55,981 nt of DNA from Candidatus Bipolaricaulota bacterium. GTDB taxonomy: Bacteria; Bipolaricaulota; Bipolaricaulia; UBA7950; UBA9294. Below are positions 42,578 to 51,995 of this stretch, piece after piece. Every line of letters starts with the position of its first letter. Position 1 is the first letter of the stretch. Location of the stretch: contig JAUWNS010000001.1 in assembly GCA_030612485.1 (NCBI GenBank), positions 1 to 55,981 on the forward strand. Reading direction: 5' to 3'. Below the pieces are notes generated by a model. The model ran no database searches. It had not been told where the DNA came from and saw only the letters and a program-made list of their open reading frames with translations. The translations under genes and the position numbers were made by a program.

Positions 42578-43999
42578 TCAAGCGCTCCGGGGTCCCAGTA
42601 CATAGTGTGCTCCGCGGCCTGCGCCACGTAACGTGAGAATTCCACGCTCCACCAGATCGCTCAGATCTCGGGCCGCAGTCCGTGAAGACACGCCCAGCAA
42701 CTCCGCGTACTCTCCTCGACTAATCTGTTCATGCTCCCCTACGTACAACACCGCCTCTACCTGCCGCTCGTTCAGCCCTTCGGCCCATGCCGGCCGCCTT
42801 GCCTCCTCCTCCATGAAGCGCTTGCCTGGACCCATCAGCGTCACCCGGAACTCACTCCCCACTTCCTCGAACCGGGGCCGTGGCAGGCCGTGCCCTTCCA
42901 TGGCCAAAGTCATGCGCCTAATTCCCGTACCCAACCGCTCGATGTACCGGCTCCCCAAGTCCCGGAACACACCCACGATGATGGGGTTGCGCAGCACTGA
43001 CTGCGGCTCCAGCCGGCGCATCTTCTCCAGCGAGACCCCCGGCGGTAGCGTCCCCGGGCTATAAACCTCGATCCGGTCGTCGAACATAAAAACCCGGATG
43101 CGCTGCCCTCGCCGACTGTAGTCCCGATGCACCACGGCGTTGACAATGGCCTCCCGCACTGCCTCCTGAGGATACTCCCGATACTCCACCCCCACGAATC
43201 CCTCGATGCGCCGTCCTACCTTTAGGTGGCGATAGATGAATTGCTCGGCGTCGTTCACCAGTTGATATAGAGGGCCCCGCAGGTCTCGCCGGTCAATGTA
43301 GGTGACCACGTCGGTGCCCTTGAATCGCACACACGCTATCTCAGCCTGACCAATAAAGCTCTGGGGGTCATCGGCAAAGAGCATCAACCCGGCGTTGGTC
43401 GGAACCCACGTTGCTTTCTGTTCCACCAGGCAGCCCAGGCTGCGTAGTATTTCCTCACACGACAGGCCCAGAACCTGGCCGCTCGTCTCCTCTCGTCGCT
43501 GAACATAAGCCGTGATCAGCGCCTCTGACAGATCCGCCATGGTCGAGCCCCGACAGGGCAACGCCTCAAACCCGCCCTCGCTCCCTTCGATGTACAGTCG
43601 CCGCAACTCCTCGTCCTGGGCTTCCCGGTTGCTGGATCCCACTCGGATGTAAGGGCGCGTCTCCCTGTTCACCAGATAGGGCTTGCGACTCCCCTGGGGA
43701 CACGTCACCACCACGTACTCCTTGCCCTGGTACGAAATGAACTCGATCGTCGGCATCACGTCCAGGGAACAGCGAGCCCGCAAAATGTTGACGATCCCCT
43801 CCTCAATGCCTTGGAAGTTAGCCACTCCAACAAGTTGCCGGGTCCCATCCTCCACTCCGAAGACGATGATACCACCACGGGTGTTGTAGAAGGCAGTGAT
43901 CAGTCTAGCCAGATCAGAGGAAGAGGGCATCTCCTTCTTGAAATCCAGCGTCTCCCCTTCTTGCTGGTGAATAAGACGCTTGAACTCGTCTGCTGTCAA
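42578..43999 (-). CDS. AlbA/Schlafen-type ATP-binding transcriptional regulator
   Basis: 473 residues. N-terminal AlbA_2 (Schlafen-like) domain: [38 protein letters not shown]. Middle GHKL-like ATP-binding domain (HATPase_c_4): [43 protein letters not shown]-terminal winged helix: [34 protein letters not shown]. Such proteins are putative ATP-dependent DNA- or RNA-binding regulators, also found in defence islands. Start TTG 43999 after GGGAAGTG. It lies between two broken wzt copies, overlapping the end of one, so its arrival probably caused or accompanied the wzt rearrangement. Looks GC-richer than its neighbours by eye. Confidence 0.85.
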   Translation of the reverse strand: MTADEFKRLIHQQEGETLDFKKEMPSSSDLARLITAFYNTRGGIIVFGVEDGTRQLVGVANFQGIEEGIVNILRARCSLDVMPTIEFISYQGKEYVVVTCPQGSRKPYLVNRETRPYIRVGSSNREAQDEELRRLYIEGSEGGFEALPCRGSTMADLSEALITAYVQRREETSGQVLGLSCEEILRSLGCLVEQKATWVPTNAGLMLFADDPQSFIGQAEIACVRFKGTDVVTYIDRRDLRGPLYQLVNDAEQFIYRHLKVGRRIEGFVGVEYREYPQEAVREAIVNAVVHRDYSRRGQRIRVFMFDDRIEVYSPGTLPPGVSLEKMRRLEPQSVLRNPIIVGVFRDLGSRYIERLGTGIRRMTLAMEGHGLPRPRFEEVGSEFRVTLMGPGKRFMEEEARRPAWAEGLNERQVEAVLYVGEHEQISRGEYAELLGVSSRTAARDLSDLVERGILTLRGAGRGAHYVLGPRSA

Positions 44000-44451
44000 G
44001 CCATCACTTCCCTGCGGTAGATATTATCCCGCCCGGTCAGTTCATGGTGAAAGCCGGTTCCGACTTCCAGGAGACTGTTGACCCGACCGTTCAGCACCGC
44101 TCGCCCTTCGGTGGGCTCCGTTATCCTGGTAAGAATCTTTAGAAGTGTGCTCTTGCCCGCGCCGTTTCGCCCAATGATGCCGATGACTTCGCCGCGTTTG
44201 ACCTCGAAGGAAACGTCTTTGAGCGCCCAGAGGAAAGGAGAAGATTGCGGATTGCGGATTGCGGATTGGGAATTTCCCAATTTCGAATTATGAATGGCGG
44301 ATTGCGGATTGCGGAGACGATGAAAAGGAGCAGCTACAGCATTAGTCAGGCTCTCGCGCAGGGTTCTGTATGAAGCCCCACTGCCGACGTATTGGCCGAT
44401 GCGGTAGCGTTTGGAGAGGTGTTCGACGCGGATGGCGATATCGTTTCTCAT
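43996..44451 (-). pseudogene. wzt copy truncated after the Walker A half
   Basis: 151 residues: [35 protein letters not shown], a heptamer-encoded linker ([23 protein letters not shown]), [36 protein letters not shown] and [16 protein letters not shown]. It stops right there (YRREVMA) where the regulator gene begins. The signature, Walker B and switch are missing, so it cannot be a working ATPase. It is the copy nearest wzm and probably the original partner. Confidence 0.85.
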
Positions 44452-44545
44452 TGGTCTGATTGGTTAAACTAGTTTCATTGGGTTGATTAGTTTGGTCGGT
44501 TGGGTTCGTTGGAGCGGGTTGATTTGTTCCGTTTGTTGTATTCGT
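44452..44545. repeat. 9-base GATTGGTTT-type word tract
   Basis: GATTGGTTA, GTTTCATTG, GGTTGATTA, GTTTGGTCG, GGTTGGGTT and similar words. It supplies the C-terminal tail of the S23 copy 3 protein. The same words occur at 42058-42105 and 42183-42240. Confidence 0.75.
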
Positions 44546-44903
44546 TGAGATAAGCAACCAGTGCGTTGACCTTTTTCCAGACGACGTTGGCTTGTTCATT
44601 CACACGTTCCATTTCGTCTTGGTTGATATACTTCTGATCCAAGGCTACATAGCAATGGCTTATCGATTCTGCTATCGAAGCCCTGGAATAATCCAGAAAC
44701 TTCATGAAGTCCTTATTGCTGTTTCTGTGGAATCCCTCAGCGGTATTGGCCATTGTGGACACAGCACTTCTTCTCAACTGACTCACCAACTCAAAATCCT
44801 TCCTAGACGTATCCTTCTTAGTTAGGCCGTAGAGCAAGTTAACAAACTTCCTGGCCTCTTTCCAACATTCAAGCTCCTCAAATCTCTTTACCGTCGTCAC
44901 CAC
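44487..44903 (-). CDS. Four-helix-bundle protein, S23/IVP family, copy 3
   Basis: 138 residues from GTG 44903, after AAAGGAG. Family blocks: RFEELECWKEARKFVNLLY, FELVSQLRRSAVSTMANTAEGFHRNSNKDFMKFLDYSRASIAE. About 19 residues longer than the family at the C-terminus (NEYNKRNKSTRSNEPNRPN) because the stop lies inside the 9-base word tract. Divergent from copies 1 and 2, so it came separately. It sits between wzm and a truncated wzt, splitting an exporter operon. Confidence 0.9.
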   Translation of the reverse strand: MVTTVKRFEELECWKEARKFVNLLYGLTKKDTSRKDFELVSQLRRSAVSTMANTAEGFHRNSNKDFMKFLDYSRASIAESISHCYVALDQKYINQDEMERVNEQANVVWKKVNALVAYLNEYNKRNKSTRSNEPNRPN

Positions 44904-44952
44904 AAGCTCCTTTGAAAATAACCAATGAAACTAATTCAACCAAGGAACTGAA

Positions 44953-45804
44953 TTACACGATATCCGCAAAGTATCTCTCTGTTTTGCGGAAGTATGCCAG
45001 CCCGATTAGGAACATTATCGTGGATATACCCAATGAGATCCCGAGATTCCCCCATTCAAACGGTTTTCCCAAGATTGCCGACCGGTAAGCATCGACAATG
45101 CCGGTCATGGGGTTGAGCAATATGAGCCAGCGCAGGTTCTCCGGGATGATCGTGACCGGATAGATAACAGGGGTCAGATACATCCAGATCTGAACAAGAA
45201 ATGGAAGCGCATACCTGAAATCGCGGTAAGCCGTATTGAGGGCGCTTACCAACACCCCTATGCCCAGCGCAGCGAGGATTGTCATCAGGACGAGCGGCAG
45301 CACCATGAGCATTGATAGGTTTGGGATCATGTGGTAATAGAACATCATAGCGATGAGTAGTCCAAACGAGATCGCGAAGTCCACGAGGCATGCTCCGACA
45401 GAGGCGACCGGCATGATGAGCCGGGGAAAATAGACCTTTGTGATTAGGTTACCTCCCGTGACAATACTTTGCCCACTCCGGTTAACGGCGCTGGCAAAGA
45501 ATTGCCAGGGAAGAAGGCCGGCGTAGAGAAAGATCGGATAGGGAAATCCCTCTGAGTCCATCTTAGCCAATCCGCCAAAGATTACGCTGAAGACCACCAT
45601 CGTTAAGAATGGCTGAATGAACGCCCACAGGAATCCAAGGACGGCCTGCTTGTAGCGAACCTTCACATCCCGCCAGGTGAGGAAATAGAGCAGCTCGCGA
45701 TACCGCCAAAGCTCACCTAGTTTTAGGGAGAGCAACCCACGAGACGGCTGGATAACAGTCGTGGGAACTACGGCAGATTGACTTGCCCTTTTACCCTCTC
45801 TCAA
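44953..45804 (-). CDS. wzm: ABC transporter permease of polysaccharide export
   Basis: 283 residues, six membrane helices in the ABC2 pattern: RELLYFLTWRDVKVRYKQAVLGFLWAFIQPFLTMVVFSVIFG at the N-terminus, PYPIFLYAGLLPWQFFASAVNRSGQSIVTGGNLITKVYFPRLI in the middle, and RDFRYALPFLVQIWMYLTPVIYPVTIIPENLRWLILLNPMTGIVDAYR at the end. With Wzt it moves lipid-linked glycan across the inner membrane. In Wzm/Wzt pathways export follows full polymer synthesis on the cytosolic side. An S23 gene and a broken wzt now separate it from the working wzt. Confidence 0.95.
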   Translation of the reverse strand: MREGKRASQSAVVPTTVIQPSRGLLSLKLGELWRYRELLYFLTWRDVKVRYKQAVLGFLWAFIQPFLTMVVFSVIFGGLAKMDSEGFPYPIFLYAGLLPWQFFASAVNRSGQSIVTGGNLITKVYFPRLIMPVASVGACLVDFAISFGLLIAMMFYYHMIPNLSMLMVLPLVLMTILAALGIGVLVSALNTAYRDFRYALPFLVQIWMYLTPVIYPVTIIPENLRWLILLNPMTGIVDAYRSAILGKPFEWGNLGISLGISTIMFLIGLAYFRKTERYFADIV

Positions 45805-45903
45805 TATCTATCCCTTTGCAACTCGCTCTATTCTGTTGACATAACCCCGAAAGCCTCCCCGCACTCTTATCCTTCAGCTCAAGCAAGATTGGCTTCCAGC
45901 ATG

Positions 45904-46677
45904 CTACTTCTCCTGCTCATAGAGCCATTTGATTTCCGCTTCCGTTAATGCTCTGTTGTAGATGCGGACTTCGTCGATGGTGCCGTTGTGGAATCGCCCA
46001 CTCAAATTCACATAGTTGTGTCCAATTACTAAAGGAGCAGAATTAGTAATATCATATGGACCATTAGTGATAGTGTGAGTCGTATCATGTTGCCCGTTTA
46101 TATATAGCTTTAGAACTGTGCCGTTCTTAACTCCAACAAGATGGTACCATTGATCTAAATTGAGAGTTAAGGAACTGTAAAAAGCGTCATCAGAGTATGG
46201 ATCCATATGATTCAGAGCAAATAAAACCTTATTATTAGTACCGACACCAAGAACAGCACCGTCAGTGGTTGAGTAAGAGTGTCCTTTATCTACAATTCCT
46301 GCCCAACCACCAGTTTCAGCTGGAGTGCTTGTATACGCCCACGCTTCAAATGTGAAATCACCAGTTCCTATATCCAAACTTTCATCCTTCCCGCAATCAA
46401 TATAATCATCCGCTCCATCAAACTCAAGAGCAAGACCGATCTTACCCTCTACCCACTTAGACGGAGAGCATTCCTCACCAGCGCACTTCAGCGTCCCATC
46501 GTTATGATTCTCCGTCGCATCGAAGGCGATATCGCCCTCTCCCTCGTCAAAGCTCCAATACGCCACCAGGCCCTTGTCTAGATCGATTTCTTCTTGGCTT
46601 TGAGCGACAAGCACCCCGCCACTCAAGCCCACCAACACCAGAAGCAACACCGCTACCAACATTCTGTCAATCCGCAT
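45904..46677 (-). CDS. Secreted LamG-domain (concanavalin A-like) protein
   Basis: 257 residues from ATG 46677 behind AAAGGAGGTTGATCC, an unusually strong ribosome site. Signal peptide MRIDRMLVAVLLLVLVGLSG with cleavage likely after VAQS. The rest is one LamG/Laminin_G_3 domain: GLVAYWSFDEGEGDIAFDAT, LALEFDGADDYIDCG, FTFEAWAYTS, WYHLVGVKNGTVLKLYINGQ, GTIDEVRIYNRALTEAEI. Such domains bind glycans; a lone exported one beside an exporter may bind the exported polymer at the surface. Flanked by repeat tracts. Confidence 0.9.
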   Translation of the reverse strand: MRIDRMLVAVLLLVLVGLSGGVLVAQSQEEIDLDKGLVAYWSFDEGEGDIAFDATENHNDGTLKCAGEECSPSKWVEGKIGLALEFDGADDYIDCGKDESLDIGTGDFTFEAWAYTSTPAETGGWAGIVDKGHSYSTTDGAVLGVGTNNKVLFALNHMDPYSDDAFYSSLTLNLDQWYHLVGVKNGTVLKLYINGQHDTTHTITNGPYDITNSAPLVIGHNYVNLSGRFHNGTIDEVRIYNRALTEAEIKWLYEQEK

Positions 46678-46689
46678 TTGGATCAACCT

Positions 46690-46863
46690 CCTTTGAGATT
46701 TAAGTCCAACGTCCATGGTCCAAGGTCCAGAGTCCAAGGTCACTCACATAAATACCTACCGAAGCATCTTGGTCCAAGGTCCAAGGTCCAGCGTCGATAA
46801 GATATAGTCGTAAGTAAAGAGTCAAAAGTCAAATGTCAAAAGTCAAAAGTCCAATGTCCAAGG
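46690..46863. repeat. GTCCAAG/GTCAAAA heptamer tract
   Basis: GTCCAAC, GTCCATG, GTCCAAG, GTCCAGA, then GTCAAAA, GTCAAAT and GTCCAAT in tandem. It occupies the gap from the LamG start to the S23 copy 4 stop. Confidence 0.9.
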
Positions 46864-47223
46864 TCAACTCCTTAAATATCGGATGAACCCGGCAATGAGG
46901 CTCTTCACTTTTGTCGCCTGCTTGTACAGGTCGTCGAAGGCCCCTTGTGATATATAGTCTTGGTCAACAGCAACGTATAGATGTGATTGAACTTCCGTCG
47001 CTGATCTCAATGCATACCTCAAGAAGCGGACGAACTCGCCGTCCGAGTTACTGTCAAACCCCTCGGCAATGTTGGCCATGATGGAGACCGAGGCTCGTTG
47101 TACCTGATCTCGTAAACCATAATCTCTTGCGAAATCACCTTGCTTGGTTGCGCTGTAAACCTCGCTTACTAGCTCCCGAGCCGCCTGCCAAGCCTCAATA
47201 TCCTCAAACCGTTCGATCTTCAT
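46864..47223 (-). CDS. Four-helix-bundle protein, S23/IVP family, copy 4
   Basis: 119 residues from ATG 47223 (MKIERFEDIEAWQAARELVS). RDYGLRDQVQRASVSIMANIAEGFDSNSDGEFVRFL and SHLYVAVDQDYISQGAFDDLYKQATKVKSLIAGFIRYLRS are the family core. Most similar in the window to copy 6. Tracts of GTCCAAG words lie on both sides, and its last 20 residues resemble the remnant at 54385-54435. Confidence 0.92.
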   Translation of the reverse strand: MKIERFEDIEAWQAARELVSEVYSATKQGDFARDYGLRDQVQRASVSIMANIAEGFDSNSDGEFVRFLRYALRSATEVQSHLYVAVDQDYISQGAFDDLYKQATKVKSLIAGFIRYLRS

Positions 47224-47229
47224 GGTATC

Positions 47230-47386
47230 CGTCCAATGTCCATAGTCCAGGGTCACTAAAGCGTTCTATGTTCGAAGTTCAAAGTTGAGAGGCAGTGATG
47301 AGTAACGGGTGAAGAGTGACGAGTCACAAGTCGAGAGTCGAAAACCCAAGGTTCAAAGTTCTACGTTCAAGGTTGACTGCTGTTAC
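47230..47386. repeat. GTTCAAA/GTCGAGA heptamer tract with 53-bp core copy 1
   Basis: Words GTCCAAT, GTCCATA, GTTCGAA, GTTCAAA; then a 53-bp core 47286-47338 (AGGCAGTGATGAGTAACGGG and onward) that is identical at 51658-51710 and 54298-54350. The opening 40 bases also match 54215-54245. Confidence 0.9.
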
Positions 47387-48508
<1,122 letters not shown>

Positions 48509-48546
48509 TTAGATACCAGATACTAGGTACTGGATGAGACATTTCG

Positions 48547-48912
48547 CTATCGCTCATTATCCTTCTTTCTCAGGGAGTTGATAAGGCCGTTCAGCATTCG
48601 ACCAACTTCATTGTATCCTTCTTGCAGTTTATCAAAAAATTCGGCTGATAAGTATCCTAAGTCTTTTGCTAATATCAAATGATATTTCATCTCTTCAACC
48701 GATCCTCGAGCATTACATATAAACTGTACGTATTCTTTTAAGGTCTTCCGCCCTGTCCCTTCAGCGATATTAGCAGGGACTGAAGAAGCTGCTCGACATA
48801 GTTGGTCAACAAGTCTGTACCTTTCTTCCTTCGGGAAAGCTTCAGTCGCTTTGTAAACTTGCAATGTAAGTTGGTGCGACTTCTTCCATACCTTGAGATC
48901 TCTAAAATCCAT
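48547..48912 (-). CDS. Four-helix-bundle protein, S23/IVP family, copy 5
   Basis: 121 residues from ATG 48912 (MDFRDLKVWKKSHQLTLQVY). YRLVDQLCRAASSVPANIAEGTGRKTLKEYVQFICNARGS and YHLILAKDLGYLSAEFFDKLQEGYNEVGRMLNGLINSL. This belongs to the second common branch of the family (AEGTGR instead of AEGFSR), like copy 7. It stands directly downstream of an orphan UPF0175 gene, where a PIN-type toxin would be expected. GGTACTA-type words lie on both sides. Confidence 0.92.
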   Translation of the reverse strand: MDFRDLKVWKKSHQLTLQVYKATEAFPKEERYRLVDQLCRAASSVPANIAEGTGRKTLKEYVQFICNARGSVEEMKYHLILAKDLGYLSAEFFDKLQEGYNEVGRMLNGLINSLRKKDNER

Positions 48913-48939
48913 GCTTCTTTCCTCGGTTTTCACTAGTAT

Positions 48940-49254
48940 TTAATTCCTGGTACCTAGTATCTGATTCTGCGCTCGCTTGGCATCTTCTTTGATTTCCTCC
49001 TTACTCTCTGGCCCCTTCAGAGCAACGCCTCTGCTCCTCAAAACCTCTTTCATCTCCTCCAAAGAAATACGGGCAAGATCAGCGGCCTTCCCCAGGGAGA
49101 CTGCTTCTTCCTTGTATCTCTTGATAGCGATCTCTATCCTGTATTCGGGATGGGATCTAAGGATATGTCGAATACCTTCCTCAATGACCTCTTGCTCATC
49201 TTTATACAAAGCAAGGTCGACAAGTTCCTTGGGCTTGATACCCCTTACAGCCAT
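48940..49254 (-). CDS. UPF0175 family antitoxin-like protein, without its toxin
   Basis: 104 residues. The core IAIKRYKEEAVSLGKAADLARISLEEMKEVLRSRGVAL is the UPF0175 helix-turn-helix-like signature (SLGKAAELAGLS...). UPF0175 genes are commonly followed by a DUF3368 PIN toxin. Here the frame ends in tract sequence (NQILGTRN, from TACTAGG words) and the next gene is S23 copy 5. ATG follows GAGGTGATCTAAT. Confidence 0.85.
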   Translation of the reverse strand: MAVRGIKPKELVDLALYKDEQEVIEEGIRHILRSHPEYRIEIAIKRYKEEAVSLGKAADLARISLEEMKEVLRSRGVALKGPESKEEIKEDAKRAQNQILGTRN

Positions 49255-49275
49255 ATTAGATCACCTCGCTTTTTT

Positions 49276-49310
49276 CGGGTTCATAGGGTTCGTAGGGTTC
49301 ATGGGGTTAA
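49276..49310. repeat. Short 9-base GGTTCRTAG tract
   Basis: GGTTCATAG GGTTCGTAG GGTTCATGG GGTTAACC lies between the UPF0175 start and the S23 copy 6 stop, touching the latter. Confidence 0.85.
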
Positions 49311-49675
49311 CCGCTCTCTTTTAAGTACGTGATAAAACGAGATAGCTGCTTGGCTACTACCTCTAACGTTTCATAAATACTATCGAAAGTTTCCTGGGAA
49401 ATGTAACCCTGATCGAGTGCTGTGTATAGTTGGCTTTGAACCTCTGCTGCTGATCCTTTGGCGATGAACAAAAACTGGATGAATTCTTTGTTCGAGTGTC
49501 TAGAGAAACCTTCCGCTATGTTTGAGGGAATGGAGACTGCTGCCCGGCGAATCTGGTCACGTAGAGCATAGTCTCGAGAGAATATCCCGGCTGAAGAGGC
49601 TTGATAAATAGCGTTGACCAGGTCTCGTGCTGCCTGCCATACTCTTAGCTCTTCAAATCGCTGGACCTTCGCCAT
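49307..49675 (-). CDS. Four-helix-bundle protein, S23/IVP family, copy 6
   Basis: 122 residues. VQRFEELRVWQAARDLVNAIYQ, RDYALRDQIRRAAVSIPSNIAEGFSRHSNKEFIQFLFIAKGSAAEVQSQLYTALDQGYIS and a C-terminal FITYLKESG. Full family length and motifs. It follows the small ORF of the PIN pair by 30 bases, so it again lies at the 3' side of a TA locus. The stop overlaps the 9-base tract. Confidence 0.93.
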   Translation of the reverse strand: MAKVQRFEELRVWQAARDLVNAIYQASSAGIFSRDYALRDQIRRAAVSIPSNIAEGFSRHSNKEFIQFLFIAKGSAAEVQSQLYTALDQGYISQETFDSIYETLEVVAKQLSRFITYLKESG

Positions 49676-49705
49676 CTTCTCTTCTTTAACTCAATAAACC
49701 CTACT

Positions 49706-49924
49706 CTACGCCGTTCCTCTCTCCCTCTCTGCTTTGATTCTCGCATATAGGCCATCGACAGTCTCTCCGTTGAAGAGCGTTTCCTTAATTCGGAGGTAGT
49801 CTCCGCTCCCACCGCTCAGAGCGATCCAAAAGCGAGTTGCTTTGGCTGGACCGAGATGCACCCGCAAAACCTCTTCGGCTTCTCGAAGGATCTCCTGATC
49901 ACTGTTCACCTTGATCTCCGTCAT
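49706..49924 (-). CDS. Small protein paired with a PIN toxin, putative antitoxin
   Basis: 72 residues (MTEIKVNSDQEILREAEEVL, RFWIALSGGSGDYLRIKETL, TVDGLYARIKAERERG). I do not recognise a named family. It overlaps the end of the PIN gene by 26 bases, the arrangement of a toxin-antitoxin pair with the toxin first. Acidic and helical, consistent with antitoxin function, which is an inference from context. Confidence 0.6.
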   Translation of the reverse strand: MTEIKVNSDQEILREAEEVLRVHLGPAKATRFWIALSGGSGDYLRIKETLFNGETVDGLYARIKAERERGTA

Positions 49925-50366
49925 CTCCTATCACCTCACTGATCACATAATTCACGGGGTTCATCACTTTCAGTGCTCCCCTTTGATATCTCTTTATGAT
50001 CCGATCATCGCAGGTAATGAAGTACCCTGCTTTGGCTTCCTCTGCGCAGGCCAGATGTAAAGCATCGAGTGGTTCGATACTCTGACCTTCCAAAACTCGC
50101 GCCCGCTTACGGATTGACTCGCCTAATTGTTGATAATCTTTGCATAAACCCAGATAGAAGCTTACCCAAGCCTTTCTATGGGGAAAGGGATTCCTGCTAT
50201 TCTCGAATTCCAGTACCTCAGAGCCCACTAGTTCCACACTGCCTGATTCAAGCATCTGCAGTATGACAGCAAACGCCAACGCTTCCAGCCAAACTCGTGC
50301 TTGTGAGAGGTCATCGAAGGGTCGGTTATAGATACTGGTGTCTAGGTATAGACGCCGTGGGTTCAT
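49899..50366 (-). CDS. PIN-domain ribonuclease (VapC-like toxin)
   Basis: 155 residues from ATG 50366 (MNPRRLYLDTSIYNRPFDDL), behind AAGGAGCGG. The first acidic residue is D in LYLDTSIYNRPFDD; EVLEFENSR supplies the second, and EPLDALHLACAEEAKAGYFITCDDRIIKRY the third and fourth. This is the PIN branch with the DTSIYNRPFDD start. PIN toxins cut tRNA or mRNA in the presence of Mg. Forms an overlapping pair with the small gene after it. The pair appears complete. Confidence 0.88.
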   Translation of the reverse strand: MNPRRLYLDTSIYNRPFDDLSQARVWLEALAFAVILQMLESGSVELVGSEVLEFENSRNPFPHRKAWVSFYLGLCKDYQQLGESIRKRARVLEGQSIEPLDALHLACAEEAKAGYFITCDDRIIKRYQRGALKVMNPVNYVISEVIGDDGDQGEQ

Positions 50367-50399
50367 CCGCTCCTTCGTTTTTCCCACTCAACCATTCCC

Positions 50400-51488
50400 T
50401 TACTCAACTGCTCTCCTGGCATTCTCATACACTGCCTTTACGCTATTATCCCACCGATGCCAGTTGGTGAATCTCTGCTGCATAATCCGCTTGCCTTCAC
50501 CGATGGCTTCCAAGCCAATCGCCTCCATATCCGCATCAACCATTATTCTAACCAGTTCCTTGAACGTAACCTTAGGTTCCCATCCAAGCTCTTCCCTTGC
50601 TTTGGTTGCGTCAGCCAAGAGGTAGTCTACTTCGGTCGGGCGGAAATAGCGAGGATCGATTTCCACGTATTTGTCTGGATCGAGCCCCACGTAGGCGAAC
50701 GCTTCATCAAGGAATTCCTGTACAGAGTGGGATTCTCCCGTGCCGATGACATAGTCCTCGGGGTGATCCTGTTGCAGCATCAACCACATCGCCTCTACAT
50801 ATTCCGGGGCATAGCCCCAGTCGCGCTTGGCTTTGAGATTCCCGAGATAAAGCTTCTTCTGCGTTCCTGCTAGGATGCGAGTTATGGCTTGTGTGGTCTT
50901 GCGCGTGACAAAGGTCTCACCCCGACGCGGTGACTCGTGGTTGAACAAGATCCCGTTACAGGTAAAAAGGTCATATCCTTCTCGGTAGTTCACTGCCATC
51001 CAATAGGCGTACACTTTTGCACACGCGTAAGGGCTCTGCGGCTGGAAGGGTGTGCCCTCATCCTGGGGTGGTGGAGCAGATCCGAACATCTCGGAACTGG
51101 AGGCTTGATAATACCTTGTTTTGATCCCACTGTGGTGGATTGCTTCCAGGATTCTCGTGGTGCCAAGCCCGGTGATGTCGCCGGTGTATTCAGGAATGTC
51201 GAAGCTTACGCGTACGTGACTCTGCGCTCCCAGGTGGTAGATCTCATTCGGCTTGACGTTGTAGATCAGATTGGAGAGCTGCCCGATGTTGGAAAGGTCC
51301 CCGTAGTGAAGAAAGAGGCGGACTTCTGGGTCATGGGGGTCCTGATAGATGTGATTGATGCGGTCGGTGTTGAAGGTGCTGGATCGGCGGATGAGGCCGT
51401 GAACTTCATATCCCTTATGTAACAGAAACTCCGCCAGATAAGATCCGTCTTGGCCAGTGATGCCAGTAATCAACGCGCGTTTGGACAT
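50400..51488 (-). CDS. gmd: GDP-mannose 4,6-dehydratase
   Basis: 362 residues. [41 protein letters not shown] is the diagnostic N-terminus; SSSEMFG and [10 protein letters not shown] carry the catalytic Ser/Thr, Tyr and Lys; [20 protein letters not shown] and [15 protein letters not shown] follow. Converts GDP-mannose to GDP-4-keto-6-deoxymannose, feeding Fcl and possibly the DegT transaminase at 39634. ATG follows AGGAGGCCCC. Directly upstream is a 9-base word tract, so any promoter must lie in or beyond it. Confidence 0.96.
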   Translation of the reverse strand: MSKRALITGITGQDGSYLAEFLLHKGYEVHGLIRRSSTFNTDRINHIYQDPHDPEVRLFLHYGDLSNIGQLSNLIYNVKPNEIYHLGAQSHVRVSFDIPEYTGDITGLGTTRILEAIHHSGIKTRYYQASSSEMFGSAPPPQDEGTPFQPQSPYACAKVYAYWMAVNYREGYDLFTCNGILFNHESPRRGETFVTRKTTQAITRILAGTQKKLYLGNLKAKRDWGYAPEYVEAMWLMLQQDHPEDYVIGTGESHSVQEFLDEAFAYVGLDPDKYVEIDPRYFRPTEVDYLLADATKAREELGWEPKVTFKELVRIMVDADMEAIGLEAIGEGKRIMQQRFTNWHRWDNSVKAVYENARRAVE

Positions 51489-51496
51489 GGGGCCTC

Positions 51497-51950
51497 CTTA
51501 TTTGGGTTCGTTGGGTTCATGGGGTTCGTGGGGTTCGTGGGGTTCATAGGGTTCATAGAGTCCATAGAGTTCACTGGGTTCGTAGAGTTTACACTGTTCA
51601 AAGTTCAAGGTTCGATGTTCAATAGCAAGAAGCAGTTCAATGTTCGAAGTTCAAAGTTGAGAGGCAGTGATGAGTAACGGGTGAAGAGTGACGAGTCACA
51701 AGTCGAGAGTCCAACGGCAAGAAGCAGTGCAATAGCAAGAAGCAGTTCAAGGTTCAAGGTTCAAGGTTCGATGTTCAAAGTTCGGGGGAAAAGGGGACAG
51801 GCTACCTTTTCTTGCCCTTTAGTCCAAAGTCAGGGAAGTCCAATGTCCAACGTTCAAAGTCCAAGGTCAAGGAAATCCAACCTCCAAAGGCCAATTATGA
51901 GTCTAGAGTCAGGAAACCAGCCAATAGTAGTATTTATAGGGTCTCTGTAA
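51497..51950. repeat. Long word-repeat tract upstream of gmd, with 53-bp core copy 2
   Basis: No gene from 51489 to 51995. GGTTCRTAG 9-mers (51502-51598), GTTCAAG/GTTCGAT heptamers, the phrase AATAGCAAGAAGCAGTTCAA three times in slightly varied form, the 53-bp core at 51658-51710, then GTCCAAA/GTCAAGG words. The motif GAAAAGGGGACAGGCTACC at 51788-51806 recurs at 52995-53013. Confidence 0.88.
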
Positions 51951-51995
51951 GCATGTTAAGTGTTGGAACGTGATTGCGTAGCAGTCGGTGGTCGT

